DNA from: Nesterenkonia lacusekhoensis
GTDB lineage: Bacteria; Actinomycetota; Actinomycetes; Actinomycetales; Micrococcaceae
Assembly: GCF_017876395.1 (NCBI RefSeq)
Contig: NZ_JAGINX010000001.1
Coordinates: 434,001-498,000, forward strand
Reading direction: 5' to 3'
Length of the DNA: 64,000 bases
The position numbers and the translations under genes were made by a program. This document shows positions 47,051 to 57,403 of the stretch, piece by piece. Below the pieces are notes generated by a model. The model ran no database searches. It saw nothing but the letters and a program-made list of their open reading frames with translations, and had not been told where the DNA came from. How positions within the stretch are numbered: position 1 is the stretch's first letter; each line of letters opens with the position of its first letter.

Positions 47051-47386
47051 ATGGCAACCACCGATGCAAACAAGCTTCGTTCCCTCGCTGCCGCAGTCGG
47101 CGTCGGCTCTCTGGCGCTGTTCGGGGTCACCGCCTGCGATACCGAGGAGGACGCTCCGGCCGAGGAGGACGGCACCGTCGACGAGCCGGCCCAGGAGCCG
47201 GCTGAGGACCCCGCCCAGGAGGACCCGGCCCAGGCACCGGCTGAGGATCCGGCACAGGACCCCGCTGAGGATCCCGCCGAGGAGGATCCGACTCAGGAGG
47301 ATCCGGCTCAGGACCCGGCCGGTGAGGACGATCCGATGGATGACCTCAACGGTGAGCAGGATGCTGAGGAGGACTCCGGCCTCTGA
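47051..47386 (+). CDS. DPAE-repeat lipoprotein 2
   Basis: A 111-residue paralogue of the gene at 46419, with near-identical first 30 residues (signal peptide, lipobox VTAC) and a more varied repeat of DPAE, DPAQ, EPAE and DPTQ units, ending in an acidic, DDLNGEQDAEED-type tail. GGAGGTG stands eight bases before the ATG. Tandem duplication followed by repeat drift is the likely history. Confidence 0.72.
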   Translation: MATTDANKLRSLAAAVGVGSLALFGVTACDTEEDAPAEEDGTVDEPAQEPAEDPAQEDPAQAPAEDPAQDPAEDPAEEDPTQEDPAQDPAGEDDPMDDLNGEQDAEEDSGL

Positions 47387-47429
47387 GGTTGAGCTGACTC
47401 TCGCGGCCTGAGCGCCGCAGGTCTCTCGA

Positions 47430-47478
47430 AGAGAAGCCCCTTCCGACAGGAGCTCCGGCTCCCGGGAGGGGCTTCTCT
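47430..47478 (+). terminator. terminator after DPAE-repeat gene 2
   Basis: AGAGAAGCCCCT pairs with AGGGGCTTCTCT around a 25-base partly paired loop, followed by GTGCGC. Confidence 0.65.
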
Positions 47479-47581
47479 GTGCGCTCCTGCGGCAGGCGAG
47501 AAGCTGTTGCTGCAGGTTCCCGCACCTCAGAGTGGTGTGGCGTAATTGTGAATCACTCAGATCTGGGGCAGACTAGACCTC

Positions 47582-48013
47582 ATGACTGAGACGATGGACT
47601 GGCCGGCACAGCTGCGTGCTCGCGGACTCCGCGTGACCCGTCAGCGCCTTGCGGTCCTGGACGCCGTCGCAGCTCATCCGCATCAGCCGGCTGAGGCGGT
47701 CCATGCCGCTGTGACCGAACAGCTTCCGGAGATCACGGTCCAGTCCGTGTACACCGTGCTGCATGACCTCACTGCCAAGGAACTCGTGCGCCGGTTCGAC
47801 CCACCCGGGTCTCCGGCCTGCTACGAGACCCGCACCCATGACAATCACCACCACGCCATCTGCTCGGTCTGTGGGCGCATCGAGGACGTCGACTGTGTCC
47901 ACGGCGAGGCTCCGTGCCTCGAAGCACCGGCAGGTCTGGGGATGAAGGTAGACGTCGCCGATGTCGTCTTCCGCGGTGTCTGTGATGAGTGCGCGGCCAA
48001 GGCCGCAGCCTGA
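47582..48013 (+). CDS. Fur-family transcriptional regulator
   Basis: A 143-residue Fur/PerR-type repressor. The winged helix (about 10-80) has [13 protein letters not shown] and [12 protein letters not shown]. The metal region shows [14 protein letters not shown] and CDEC, giving two CxxC pairs for structural zinc and a His cluster for the regulatory metal. Its location 41 bases before a catalase gene matches FurA/PerR control of peroxide defence. A short palindrome GTGAATCAC (47548-47556) before the gene is a possible operator for autoregulation. Confidence 0.92.
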   Translation: MTETMDWPAQLRARGLRVTRQRLAVLDAVAAHPHQPAEAVHAAVTEQLPEITVQSVYTVLHDLTAKELVRRFDPPGSPACYETRTHDNHHHAICSVCGRIEDVDCVHGEAPCLEAPAGLGMKVDVADVVFRGVCDECAAKAAA

Positions 48014-48054
48014 GCCCCGCTGTTTCCCCCGAAGTACAAGAGAGAGAGTCAGCT

Positions 48055-49515
48055 TTGAGCGCACCCAACACCCCGAATGCGACTGGGTCCACGACCCAGG
48101 CAGGCATCCCCGCCGTCAGCGACCGCTTCTCGCTGTCCGTGGGATCCGATGGCCCGATCGTCCTGCATGACCACCACCTCGTGGAGACCCTGGCTCACTT
48201 CAACCGGATGAACGTTCCGGAGCGCCGCCCGCACGCCAAGGGCGCCGGCGCATTCGGCACCTTCGAGGTGACCCACGACGTCTCCCAGTACACCAAGGCG
48301 GACGTCTTCCAGCCCGGTAAGACCACCGAGTCTCTGCTGCGCTTCTCCACTGTGGCCGGCGAGATCGGCTCTCCGGACACCTGGCGCGACGTCCGCGGTT
48401 TCGCCCTGAAGTTCTACACCGAAGAGGGCAACCTGGACATCGTGGGGAACAACACCCCGGTGTTCTTCGTGCGTGACCCCATGAAGTTCCCGCACTTCAT
48501 CCGTTCCCAGAAGCGTCTGCCGGACTCCGGCCTGCGCGATGCGAACATGCAGTGGGACTTCTGGACCCAGAACCCCGAGTCTGCCCACCAGGTCACCTAC
48601 CTCATGGGCGAGCGCGGTCTGCCGGCCTCCTGGCGCCGCATGAACGGCTACGGATCCCACACCTACGCCTGGGTCAACGCCGAGGGCGAGCGCTTCTGGG
48701 TGAAGTATCACTTCATCAACGACGACGGCTTCGACACCATGTCCGGTGAGGAGGCCGAGCGCCTGGCCGGCGCCGACGCCGAGTTCCACCGTCGCGACCT
48801 GTTCGACGCCATCAAGAACGGCGAGCACCCGAGCTGGACCCTCTACGTGCAGATCATGCCCTACGAGGACGCCAAGACCTACCGGATCAACCCCTTCGAC
48901 CTCACCAAGACCTGGCCGAAGGCGGACTACCCGCGCATCCCGGTGGGCAAGCTGACCCTGAACCGGAACCCGGAGAACTTCTTCGCCCAGATCGAGCAGG
49001 CGGCGTTCTCCCCGGCCAACATGGTTCCGGGTACCGGCAACTCCCCGGACAAGATGCTGCTGGGCCGCAACTTCGCCTACGCGGACGCTCAGCGCTACCG
49101 CATCGGCACCAACTTCCAGCAGCTGCCGGTCAACCGTCCGAAGAACCCGGTCCACACCTACAACTTCGAGGGCAACATGTGGTTCGACCACACCGGCGAT
49201 CGTCCGGTCTACGCCCCGAACACGGTGGAAGGCTCCACCTGGTCCGACGAGCAGGGCCCGGTGGACAACGGCTGGGAGGCCGACGGCGAGCTCGTCCGCT
49301 CCGCCTACGCTCTGCGCGAGGGCGACGACGACTTCGGCCAGGCCGGAATCCTCGTCCGTGAGGTCTTCGATGACGCTCAGCGCGACCGCCTGGTCGAGAC
49401 TGTGGCCGGCGCTCTGGACGGCGTTCAGGAGCCGGTGCTCTCCAACGCCTTCCAGTACTGGAAGAACGTGGACGCTGAGATCGGTGCCCGCATCGAGGCC
49501 TCGGTCAAGGGCTGA
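48055..49515 (+). CDS. katA: monofunctional haem catalase
   Basis: A 486-residue clade-typical catalase that breaks down hydrogen peroxide. The distal His is in [13 protein letters not shown], the distal Asn in [11 protein letters not shown], and the haem-ligand Tyr in [25 protein letters not shown] and the ending are standard. I chose the TTG at 48055 because its frame begins MSAPNTPN directly before the conserved start and AGAGAGAG lies upstream; earlier starts overlap the regulator. Cotranscription with the Fur-type gene is likely. Confidence 0.93.
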   Translation: MSAPNTPNATGSTTQAGIPAVSDRFSLSVGSDGPIVLHDHHLVETLAHFNRMNVPERRPHAKGAGAFGTFEVTHDVSQYTKADVFQPGKTTESLLRFSTVAGEIGSPDTWRDVRGFALKFYTEEGNLDIVGNNTPVFFVRDPMKFPHFIRSQKRLPDSGLRDANMQWDFWTQNPESAHQVTYLMGERGLPASWRRMNGYGSHTYAWVNAEGERFWVKYHFINDDGFDTMSGEEAERLAGADAEFHRRDLFDAIKNGEHPSWTLYVQIMPYEDAKTYRINPFDLTKTWPKADYPRIPVGKLTLNRNPENFFAQIEQAAFSPANMVPGTGNSPDKMLLGRNFAYADAQRYRIGTNFQQLPVNRPKNPVHTYNFEGNMWFDHTGDRPVYAPNTVEGSTWSDEQGPVDNGWEADGELVRSAYALREGDDDFGQAGILVREVFDDAQRDRLVETVAGALDGVQEPVLSNAFQYWKNVDAEIGARIEASVKG

Positions 49516-49567
49516 CCCATGAAGATCCGAGGCGCCGAGTCTTCCGGTGTGCCTCTGAGCTGAGAAG

Positions 49568-49610
49568 CCCCTCCGGGAGAGCCCTGCGGCTCCTCCCCGG
49601 AGGGGTTTTT
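49568..49610 (+). terminator. terminator after katA
   Basis: CCCCTCCGGG pairs with CCCGGAGGGG (the loop can pair further through GAGCC/GGCTC), followed directly by TTTTT. Confidence 0.82.
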
Positions 49611-49651
49611 CACTGTTCAGGACAGGTGGGCGACGGCGACTTCGACGGTAT

Positions 49652-49657
49652 TAGACT
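49652..49657 (+). promoter_or_regulatory. glyA -10 box
   Basis: TAGACT in TTAGACTGG, 35 bases before the TTG start, identical in sequence to the element upstream of purH. Confidence 0.45.
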
Positions 49658-49692
49658 GGCCGAGGCACGTCCTCGCGGTCTTAGGAGAATCT

Positions 49693-50967
49693 TTGAGCAA
49701 AGACATCAACACCCAGCCCCTGTCCGACGTCGACCCGGACATCGCCCAGGCGATCGCCGATGAGCTGGGCCGCCAGCGCGGAACTCTGGAGATGATCGCC
49801 TCCGAGAACTTCGTGCCCCGTGCGGTGCTCGAGGCTCAGGGGTCCGTGCTGACCAACAAATATGCCGAAGGGTATCCGGGCCGCCGCTACTACGGCGGAT
49901 GCGAGTTCGTGGATGTGGCCGAGAACCTGGTCATCGAGCGTGCCAAGGCCCTCTTCGGTGCCGAGCACGCCAACGTTCAGCCCCATGCGGGCGCCCAGGC
50001 GAACGTCGCCGTGATGACTGCCTTCCTCAAGCCGGGGGACAAGCTCATGGGCCTCTCCCTGGACCACGGCGGACACCTGACCCACGGCATGAAGCTCAAC
50101 CACTCCGGCAAGTTCTACGAGATCGCCGCCTACGAGGTGGACTCGGAGACCGGCGTGATCGACATGGAGAAGGTCCGTGAGCAGGCCCTGGCCGAGAAGC
50201 CGGACATGATCGTCGCCGGTTGGTCCGCCTACCCGCGCCAGCTCGACTTCCCGAAGTTCCGTGAGATCGCTGATGAGGTCGGCGCCGTGCTGTGGGTGGA
50301 CATGGCGCACTTCGCCGGTCTGGTCGCCGCCGGTCTGCACCCCAACCCGGTCCCGTATGCGGACGTGGTGACCACTACGGTGCACAAGACGCTGGCCGGT
50401 CCGCGCTCGGGCATGATCCTGTCCAAGGCCGAGCACGCCAAGAAGATCAACTCCGCAGTGTTCCCCGGTCAGCAGGGCGGCCCGCTCATGCATGTCATCG
50501 CGGCCAAGGCGATCGCCTTCAAGATCGCGGCTTCGGAGGACTTCAAGGAGAAGCAGCAGCGGACCGTTCAGGGCGCACACATCCTGGCCGAGCGTCTGGA
50601 GTCTTCCGACGTCGCAGAGCACGGCGTCTCTGTGCTCAGTGGCGGCACCGATGTGCACTTGGTCCTGGTGGACCTGCGGAACTCGGAGCTGGACGGCAAA
50701 CAGGCTGAGGACCGGCTGCACGAGGTCGGCATCACGGTGAACCGCAACGCTGTGCCCAATGACCCGCGCCCGCCGATGGTCACCTCCGGGCTGCGCATCG
50801 GCACTCCGGCGCTGGCTTCCCGCGGATTCGGAGACGCTGAGTTCCGCGAGGTCGCAGACATCATCGCGGAGGCCCTCAAGCCGCAGGCCGACCTTGAGGC
50901 CCTGAAGTCCCGCGTGGCCACGCTGGCCGCGGACTTCCCGCTCTACGACGGCCTCGAGCAGTGGTGA
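49693..50967 (+). CDS. glyA: serine hydroxymethyltransferase
   Basis: Makes glycine and 5,10-methylene-THF from serine and THF; the main source of one-carbon units. The 424-residue PLP enzyme shows [35 protein letters not shown] and the PLP Lys in [15 protein letters not shown]. The TTG at 49693 is preceded by TTAGGAGA seven bases upstream and gives the expected N-terminus. The next gene, folD, begins three bases after its stop, so the pair is an operon for C1 supply. Confidence 0.96.
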   Translation: MSKDINTQPLSDVDPDIAQAIADELGRQRGTLEMIASENFVPRAVLEAQGSVLTNKYAEGYPGRRYYGGCEFVDVAENLVIERAKALFGAEHANVQPHAGAQANVAVMTAFLKPGDKLMGLSLDHGGHLTHGMKLNHSGKFYEIAAYEVDSETGVIDMEKVREQALAEKPDMIVAGWSAYPRQLDFPKFREIADEVGAVLWVDMAHFAGLVAAGLHPNPVPYADVVTTTVHKTLAGPRSGMILSKAEHAKKINSAVFPGQQGGPLMHVIAAKAIAFKIAASEDFKEKQQRTVQGAHILAERLESSDVAEHGVSVLSGGTDVHLVLVDLRNSELDGKQAEDRLHEVGITVNRNAVPNDPRPPMVTSGLRIGTPALASRGFGDAEFREVADIIAEALKPQADLEALKSRVATLAADFPLYDGLEQW

Positions 50968-50970
50968 GAC

Positions 50971-51882
50971 ATGAGCACTGAGGCGACAGCACAGAAGCTC
51001 GACGGCAAGGCGACCGCAGCGGCGCTGAAGCAGGACCTGGCCGTCCGGGTGGCCGCGCTGAAGGAACAGGGCGTCACCCCGGGACTGGGCACAGTCCTGG
51101 TGGGGGCAGACCCTGCCAGCCAGACCTACGTGGCAGGCAAGCACCGGGACTGCGCCGAGGTCGGGATCAACTCCATCCAGGTGGAGCTTCCGGAGGACAT
51201 CTCCCAGGAAGACCTGCTGGCGGAGCTGGAGAAGTTGAACAACGACGACGCCTGCACCGGATACATCGTGCAGCTGCCCCTGCCCAAGCACCTGGACACC
51301 AATGAGATTCTGGAGGCGATCTCCCCGGAAAAGGACGCCGATGGCCTGCATCCGATGAACCTGGGCCGTCTGGTCTCCGCTGTGGACGGCGACATCACCA
51401 CTCCGTTGCCGTGCACCCCCAAGGGGTGCATCGATCTGTTGGAGCACTACGGCCTGGATCTCAACGGCAAGCATGTGGTCGTCGTCGGGCGCGGTGTGAC
51501 CATCGGACGGCCGATCGGTCTGCTGCTGACACGCAAGCAGGTCAACGCCACGGTGACCCTGTGCCACACCGGGACTCGGGATACGGCTGCGCACCTGGCT
51601 CAGGCCGACGTCGTGGTCGCGGCCGCCGGGGTCAAACATGTCGTGGACCCCAAGGACCTCAAGCCCGGAGCCATCGTGCTCGATGTTGGGGTGACCCGTG
51701 AGGTGGACCCAGAGACCGGCAAGGCGAAGATCCACGGCGACGTCGGCCCCGGCATCGAAGACGTGGCCTCCTGGTACTCACCGAACCCCGGGGGAGTGGG
51801 CCCCATGACTCGCGTGGAGCTGCTGGCCAACGTGGTCCAGTCTGCGGAGCAGCAGGTGCCGGCCCTCGCGGCGGGGGCCTGA
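50971..51882 (+). CDS. folD: methylene-THF dehydrogenase/cyclohydrolase
   Basis: Bifunctional 303-residue enzyme converting 5,10-methylene-THF to 10-formyl-THF, the donor used by PurH. The catalytic Lys is in [16 protein letters not shown], the Gln/Asp motifs in IVQLPLPKH and [11 protein letters not shown], with [22 protein letters not shown] and [15 protein letters not shown]. It is translated with glyA. A strong terminator follows. Confidence 0.96.
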   Translation: MSTEATAQKLDGKATAAALKQDLAVRVAALKEQGVTPGLGTVLVGADPASQTYVAGKHRDCAEVGINSIQVELPEDISQEDLLAELEKLNNDDACTGYIVQLPLPKHLDTNEILEAISPEKDADGLHPMNLGRLVSAVDGDITTPLPCTPKGCIDLLEHYGLDLNGKHVVVVGRGVTIGRPIGLLLTRKQVNATVTLCHTGTRDTAAHLAQADVVVAAAGVKHVVDPKDLKPGAIVLDVGVTREVDPETGKAKIHGDVGPGIEDVASWYSPNPGGVGPMTRVELLANVVQSAEQQVPALAAGA

Positions 51883-51907
51883 GCGGCCGAGGTCTCTGAG
51901 GCCCTGA

Positions 51908-51953
51908 AGACAGGTCCGCCCCGGGAGGATGACCTCCCGGGGCGGACCTGTCT
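51908..51953. terminator. bidirectional terminator between folD and the membrane protein gene
   Basis: AGACAGGTCCGCCCCGGGAGG pairs with its exact complement around ATGA, a 21-bp stem. It separates two convergent genes. Confidence 0.85.
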
Positions 51954-51969
51954 CTGAAGCGGGCGAGGT

Positions 51970-52593
51970 TCAGGCGCTCTGCTGCTCCATATAGGTGCGC
52001 ACGTCCTGGCTGAAGGCGAGGACGATCCAGTACACGGTGACCACGGCGTAGGCCAGGTAGGCGACGGCGCCGAGGATGCCCACGGCGCTGCCGAACATGA
52101 ATGCGCCGCTGGAGAGCATCGACATCAGGGCTCCGGCCACGCCGATGAAGGCGAACACCAGGCCCAGCACACGGGCCCAGGACTTGCCCTTGGTCAGCGG
52201 GAAGTAGACCAGCAGGTAGAGGCCCACGGTGATCACCACACCGAAGATGGCACCACCGATCGCTGCCCCGCCCATCATGTCGACCATGGCGTCGATGTCT
52301 TCGGCAGGCATGCCCACCTCGGCGTAGCTCTCCCGCATGAAGTCGGCGAAGTCATCGCCGGCCATGACGGCGCTGTAGGCCACAGTGGAGATCAGGGACA
52401 GGACCATGGAGACCAGAGTGAGCTTCTCCAGCAGGCTCTGTTTGGCCGGCTTGGGCATCGGCGCCCCGGCCATGGCCGGATCATAGGGGTTGGTGCCGAA
52501 CTTGGAGCCGCCGGGCTGAGGTGCTGGGGCTCCCCAGTTGGGCTGCTGGCCGGGGTCGTTCGGCTCCGGTGCGCCGTAGGGTGAATTCGTCAT
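51970..52593 (-). CDS. four-helix membrane protein with Pro/Gly-rich N-terminus
   Basis: A 207-residue protein. The N-terminal 50 residues are rich in Pro, Gly and Asn with no signal peptide, and four membrane segments follow (about 56-76, 108-132, 142-163, 170-192). It resembles DUF4064/DUF308-like small membrane proteins, but no family is certain. No neighbouring gene suggests its job. Confidence 0.6.
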   Translation of the reverse strand: MTNSPYGAPEPNDPGQQPNWGAPAPQPGGSKFGTNPYDPAMAGAPMPKPAKQSLLEKLTLVSMVLSLISTVAYSAVMAGDDFADFMRESYAEVGMPAEDIDAMVDMMGGAAIGGAIFGVVITVGLYLLVYFPLTKGKSWARVLGLVFAFIGVAGALMSMLSSGAFMFGSAVGILGAVAYLAYAVVTVYWIVLAFSQDVRTYMEQQSA

Positions 52594-52702
52594 GAGCTCT
52601 CTCCATTTCTGAGGGACGACTGCTTCAGGTCCTTATGCTGTGCATACTACGTGCCTGAGCCGCCGAAGGGCAGGAGCTTCGGCGGCTCAGGGGGTGACTG
52701 GA

Positions 52703-54013
52703 TCACTCGTGGCGCAGGGCCTCGATCGGGTCCTTCTTCGCGGCCCGAGCTGCCGGCAGAGTACCGGCCAGGAACGCGATGACCATGATCAGTGCGGTGA
52801 TGCTCAGGATAGCGGTGGGGCTGACTGCGTAGAGGGAGAGCCCGCCGATCTCGCCGAGCGGCCCGCCGCTGCCGGTCAGCAGCCCGTTGGCGACCACGCC
52901 GGTGAGCACGCCGCCTCCGACGCCGATGATCGAGCCGAGCAGGCCGATCATCACCGCCTCCATGGAGAACAGCCCGAAGACTCGGCCGCTGGACATGCCC
53001 AGGGCCTTCATCAGGCCGATCTCCCGGGTGCGCTCCTGGACCGACATCAGCAGCGTGTTCACGATGCCGAAGGAGGCCGCCAGCAGGGCGATGAACGCGA
53101 ACCCGTAGAGGACCCAGGCGATGGCGTCGATGACGGTCTGGATCATGCCCATCAGATCATCCACGCTCATGCCCACCAGGTTCTCCTCCTGAAGAGCCTG
53201 CTTGACGGCGTCCTCGTTGGCGGAGAAGTCCTCCACAGTGGCCGCGGCCTGGACGAAGGAGTCGGGCTGGTCCACGTCGAGCCCGGTGCTCTGGATGTCA
53301 TAGAGCTCATCGTTCAGCGCGTGGGAGGGCATGGGGCTGCTGCCGATTCCCGCGAGGTTCGGGGCCGAGACGCCGACCACCTCCGCCTCGACCGTGTGCT
53401 GCTCATAGGCCATATCGGAGATGCCCACCTCGATGGTCTCCCCGATCGCGGTCTCAGGGTCTGCCTCCTCGGCGTCGTCGGTGGACTCGTCGAAGACGGC
53501 CAGCCAGGACTCAGGGACGGTGATCTCCATCGCCTCACGCTCCGGGGCTTCTCCGGCCACCAGCTCCATGGCCGGAGCATCGGCGGGGATGCCCAGGTCG
53601 TTGAGCGTGTACTGGTTGCCGTCGGAAGTCTCCAGGTAGTCAGGGGAGACGAAGAAGATCGGGTCCACCTGAGTGACGTGGTCCAGACCCTCGATGGTCT
53701 CGATGTCCTCCTCGGTGAGCATGGACTGGCCGAACTCGGACTGCGAGGCCGCGGCGTCGGGATCGTACTCCTGCGGCCCGGGACCGGTCTCCTCGCCTTG
53801 GCCCATGGAGTCGGCGGTCATCACATAGAGCTCGTCCTGGGCGCCGTAGCCTTCAACCATCTCATCGATGGTCTGGTTCACCCCGGCCGCCAGGCCGGAG
53901 GTCACCGCGAGGGTGAAGGCGCCGATGACGATGGCGATGACGGTCAGGAAGGTCCTCAGCTTCGACCGCAGGGTGTTGCTCAGAGCGGTGCGTGTGACAT
54001 CCAGAGATTTCAT
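52703..54013 (-). CDS. MacB/FtsX-type ABC permease
   Basis: A 436-residue permease. One N-terminal membrane helix (about 20-42), a large external MacB-periplasmic-core domain (about 45-290) and three C-terminal helices with the FtsX motif ERTREIGLMKALGMSS. The domain carries an acidic insert (AESTDDAEEADPETA type). It overlaps the ATPase gene by four bases. In Gram-positive bacteria such pairs export peptides or signal to kinases; no kinase is adjacent. Confidence 0.9.
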   Translation of the reverse strand: MKSLDVTRTALSNTLRSKLRTFLTVIAIVIGAFTLAVTSGLAAGVNQTIDEMVEGYGAQDELYVMTADSMGQGEETGPGPQEYDPDAAASQSEFGQSMLTEEDIETIEGLDHVTQVDPIFFVSPDYLETSDGNQYTLNDLGIPADAPAMELVAGEAPEREAMEITVPESWLAVFDESTDDAEEADPETAIGETIEVGISDMAYEQHTVEAEVVGVSAPNLAGIGSSPMPSHALNDELYDIQSTGLDVDQPDSFVQAAATVEDFSANEDAVKQALQEENLVGMSVDDLMGMIQTVIDAIAWVLYGFAFIALLAASFGIVNTLLMSVQERTREIGLMKALGMSSGRVFGLFSMEAVMIGLLGSIIGVGGGVLTGVVANGLLTGSGGPLGEIGGLSLYAVSPTAILSITALIMVIAFLAGTLPAARAAKKDPIEALRHE

Positions 54014-54735
54014 GCGGTGGCCTCCTGACCGGTCGACAGGACGCCGTGCTCCTGGCGGACGATCTCGCCGTCCTGCATGATCAGGCGGCGCTGGCAGCGG
54101 GCGGCGAGGTCGTCGTCGTGGGTGACGACCACCACGGTGATGCCGTGGTCGCGGTGCAGCCCGAAGAGGATGTCCTCGACGATCTCGGACGTGGTGGAGT
54201 CCAAGTTGCCGGTGGGCTCATCGGCGAAGAGCACCGAGGGCTCGTTGATCAGAGCGCGAGCGATGCACACCCGCTGCTTCTGACCGCCGGAGAGGTCCGT
54301 GGCCTTGTTCTTGGCCTTGGAATCCATCTCCAGCTGCTCGAGGACCTCCATGCCGCGCCGGTTGCGCTCGGACTTGCCGACGCCGGCGATCTTCAGCGGC
54401 AGGGTCACGTTCTCCAACACCGTCTGGTTCGCGTTGAGGAAGAACTGCTGGAAGATGAAGCCGAAGGTGTCGTTGCGCAGGGCAGAGACCTGCTTGGGCT
54501 TCAGATCGGTGACCGGGTCGCCCTCCAGAGCGACGACTCCGGAGGTGGGCTGATCCAGGAGTGCCAGCAGGTGCATGAGAGTGGACTTGCCGGAGCCGGA
54601 CTTGCCGACGATGGCGACGGATTCGCCGTGGGCTATTTCGAAGGTGAGGCCTTTGAGGGCATCGAAGCGTGAAGCTCCCTTGCCGTAGACCTTCACCAGG
54701 TTCTCTGTCTCAAGAACAGGCGCTGATGATGTCAT
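54010..54735 (-). CDS. MacB/LolD-type ABC ATPase
   Basis: A 241-residue ATPase with Walker A GKSGSGKSTL, Q-loop IFQQFFLNANQT, signature LSGGQKQRVCIARAL, Walker B VLFADEPTGNLD and switch VTHDDD. It pairs with the FtsX-type permease. The start is uncertain: ATGs at 54735, 54744 and further up are in frame; I took 54735 because the LETENLVKVYGK strand then begins near residue 8. Confidence 0.9.
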   Translation of the reverse strand: MTSSAPVLETENLVKVYGKGASRFDALKGLTFEIAHGESVAIVGKSGSGKSTLMHLLALLDQPTSGVVALEGDPVTDLKPKQVSALRNDTFGFIFQQFFLNANQTVLENVTLPLKIAGVGKSERNRRGMEVLEQLEMDSKAKNKATDLSGGQKQRVCIARALINEPSVLFADEPTGNLDSTTSEIVEDILFGLHRDHGITVVVVTHDDDLAARCQRRLIMQDGEIVRQEHGVLSTGQEATA

Positions 54736-54859
54736 GGCACTCATTCTTACGGAGGAGAGGCTTGAGCACATCGGCCGCAAGGATGATTACGGGAGAGTTC
54801 AGGGTTGATTCAGGGTCGCCCCAGGGGAAAGGCGTACGGCGGTCAGGGGTATCCGCGCG

Positions 54860-56245
54860 TCAGGGAGCTTCCAGCGTCAGGGCGTCTTCGGCCAGGGAGA
54901 AGATCTCCTCGGCCTCTTCGCTGAGCGACTCGGCGTCCTCATGCTGGGTCAGCAGGATGACGGTGCGCACAGTTCCGTCCTCGTCCTGGGCGCGCCAGGC
55001 GCCGTTCAGGACGCCGGGCAGGCTGCCGCCCTTGAACGCCAATGTGTCCCACCAGAGGTCCTCGGGGGAGAAGTCGCCGAAGGTCAGCCCCGGATTGCTG
55101 GCCAGGACCGCTTCGAGCTCAGGGTGTTCCTCCATCGCTTCGAACAGTTGGTCGTAGAGGCTGGTCAGGTCCTCCGGGGTGGCGTACCAGTCGATGTCGA
55201 AGTCAACATCATCGGCCGCGACGTCCTCGTCGGTGATCTCCAGCTCCTCCTCACCGATCTCCGCGAGGATCTCTCGGCGTTCCTCGGCGTCGCCCTCCTT
55301 CCAGTCCTCGCCCAGCTCCGGGAAGCCCCAGCGCAGCTGGAACATCTCACGGGTGCTGGGGAAAGGGTCCATGAGCGCGGGATTATGGTGACCGGAATCA
55401 GCCACGGCCTGTTCCACGGCGTCACGGCCGAGCAGGTCGATGAGCATGTCGGTTCCGGTGTTGTCGCTGAACTGGATCATCCGCTGAGCCACATCGAAGA
55501 CAGTGGTCTCATATCCTGCGGGCTGATCCTGCAGGGTTCCAGAGGGCAGGCTGCGCAGCTGATCGGTGACCTCCAGCGTGTCATCCCAGCTGACCTCACC
55601 GGCGTCGACGGCCTCCACCAGGGCCAGGACCACATAGAGCTTGGCCACAGAGGCCAGCGGTGCGGCCTCACCGCCGGAGGCCTCCAGAAGGGTCTCGTCG
55701 TCCTGAACCACGACGGCATGGACCTCGCCGGGGAGGTCTGTGAGCCGCTGGTCGATCTCTTCGAAGCCCTCAGCGGGCTCCACCGGTTCGCGCGGCTCGG
55801 CGAAGAACAGCGTCTCGATCAGTCCGTCCTCGTCCAAGGTCAGCTGCATCTCGAGCTCTTGACCTTCCGGGGCTTCCAAAGAGGTGAGGGAAGCGTCGTC
55901 GAAGTCTTCATGCTCCACTGCGGTCCACGGGCCCACCGGCCGGAACTGGCTGTTGACGGTCTGGGCCAGCTCCTCAGCGCTGACCTCTTCGGTGAAGGCC
56001 TCAGCCAGGCGATCTTCCCAGTCGCTCGCGGTGCTGTCCTGTTCAGCGTTGAGGATCTCCAACACGTCGCCGGCCGCCTCGCCGGAGGCAGTCTCAGGCA
56101 GCTCCACACCCTCGGCCGTGTGGCCAGCGCCCTCCATCACCGTGGGCTGATCCTCAGGAGGGCGCTCCTGGTCATCGGATCCGCAGGAGGTCAGCAGCAG
56201 GAGGGCGACGCCGGCCACGCCGAGCGTACGGGCAGAATCACGCAT
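54860..56245 (-). CDS. lipoprotein with class A beta-lactamase-like fold
   Basis: A 461-residue secreted serine hydrolase. The lipobox LTSC (Cys21) anchors it outside. An N-terminal acidic domain (about 50-150) precedes the catalytic domain with SxxK at Ser199-Lys202 (SVAKLY), SDN at 260-262 and KGG at 405-407 in place of KTG. The set fits a beta-lactamase/D-peptidase-type enzyme, perhaps a LpqF-like penicillin-recognising enzyme, but activity on beta-lactams is not shown. A 20-residue Glu/Asp insert lies near 325-350. Confidence 0.82.
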   Translation of the reverse strand: MRDSARTLGVAGVALLLLTSCGSDDQERPPEDQPTVMEGAGHTAEGVELPETASGEAAGDVLEILNAEQDSTASDWEDRLAEAFTEEVSAEELAQTVNSQFRPVGPWTAVEHEDFDDASLTSLEAPEGQELEMQLTLDEDGLIETLFFAEPREPVEPAEGFEEIDQRLTDLPGEVHAVVVQDDETLLEASGGEAAPLASVAKLYVVLALVEAVDAGEVSWDDTLEVTDQLRSLPSGTLQDQPAGYETTVFDVAQRMIQFSDNTGTDMLIDLLGRDAVEQAVADSGHHNPALMDPFPSTREMFQLRWGFPELGEDWKEGDAEERREILAEIGEEELEITDEDVAADDVDFDIDWYATPEDLTSLYDQLFEAMEEHPELEAVLASNPGLTFGDFSPEDLWWDTLAFKGGSLPGVLNGAWRAQDEDGTVRTVILLTQHEDAESLSEEAEEIFSLAEDALTLEAP

Positions 56246-56369
56246 GCCTGCAATTCTGCCTCATGAGCCGGATCAGGAGGTCTGCGAGCACGATCGCCCG
56301 TCCACCGACGGTGCTGAGGGGGATGAATCGGTTCGGAATGCCGGCGCCGTTCAGCGGGTTGGCTCAGGT

Positions 56370-57398
56370 ATGAGCGCTAAGAAGATCGGTTTCCTGTCCT
56401 TCGGCCATTGGACTCCGTCCCCGCACTCTGGGACACGTTCCGCCCAGGACGCCCTGCTGCAGAGCATCGACCTGGCCGTGGCCGCGGAGGAGGCCGGCGC
56501 TGACGGCGCCTACTTCCGCGTCCACCACTTCGCCCGCCAGCTGGGATCGCCGTATCCCCTGCTGGCTGCGGTGGGAGCGAAGACCTCCAGCATCGAGATC
56601 GGCACCGGCGTGATCGACATGCGCTATGAGCCGCCGATGCGCTTTGCCGAGGACGCGGCCTCCGCTGACCTGATCGCAGAGGGCCGGCTGCAGCTGGGCA
56701 TCTCTCGAGGTTCGCCGGAGCAGGTGGTGGAGGGCTATAAGTACTTCGGCTTCCACCCGGCCGAGGGAGAGAGCGACGCCGACATGGCCCGCCGGCACAC
56801 TGAGATCGCACTGCAGGTGCTCTCCGGTCAGGGCTTCGCCGAGCCGAACCCCCGCCCGATGTTCCCCAACCCTCCCGGGCTGCTGCGTGTAGAACCCTAC
56901 TCCCAGGGCCTGCGCGAGCGGATCTGGTGGGGTGCCGGTTCCGATGCCACTGCCGAGTGGGCCGCGCAGAAGGGCATGAACCTGATGAGCTCCACGCTCA
57001 AGGATGACGAATCCGGCGAACCGCTCCACGTCCAGCAGGCCAAGCAGATCCAGAAGTTCCGCGATGAGTGGAGCAACCACGACCACGGCTTGACTCCGCG
57101 GGTCTCAGTGAGCCGGTCCATCATCCCGATCGTCTCTGACCAGGACCGCGCCTACTTCCTGGGACAGCGCGACAGCCAGGACCAGTTCGGAATGATCGAC
57201 GAGACGACCCGGGCAGTCTTCGGCCGTTCCTACACGGCGGAGCCCGACGAGCTGGTGGAGGAGCTGGCGAAGGACACGGCTGTCCAGGAGTCGGACACCT
57301 TGTTGGTGACTGTGCCCAACCAGCTCGGCGTGGAGTACAACGCCCGGCTGCTGGAGAACATCATCGAGCACGTGGCCAAGCCGCTGGGCTGGAAGTAG
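56370..57398 (+). CDS. luciferase-like flavin oxidoreductase
   Basis: A 342-residue TIM barrel of the bacterial luciferase-like family: KKIGFLSFGHW start, RVHHFARQLGSPYPLLAAVGAKT, EIGTGVIDMRYEPPM, and LGISRGSPEQVVEGYKYFG. The flavin and substrate are not determined, and it differs from the TIGR03885 member at 41269. The ATG at 56370 starts the conserved strand; the upstream frame crosses the divergent lipoprotein promoter. It ends at a shared terminator. Confidence 0.85.
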   Translation: MSAKKIGFLSFGHWTPSPHSGTRSAQDALLQSIDLAVAAEEAGADGAYFRVHHFARQLGSPYPLLAAVGAKTSSIEIGTGVIDMRYEPPMRFAEDAASADLIAEGRLQLGISRGSPEQVVEGYKYFGFHPAEGESDADMARRHTEIALQVLSGQGFAEPNPRPMFPNPPGLLRVEPYSQGLRERIWWGAGSDATAEWAAQKGMNLMSSTLKDDESGEPLHVQQAKQIQKFRDEWSNHDHGLTPRVSVSRSIIPIVSDQDRAYFLGQRDSQDQFGMIDETTRAVFGRSYTAEPDELVEELAKDTAVQESDTLLVTVPNQLGVEYNARLLENIIEHVAKPLGWK

Positions 57399-57403
57399 AC
57401 GGC

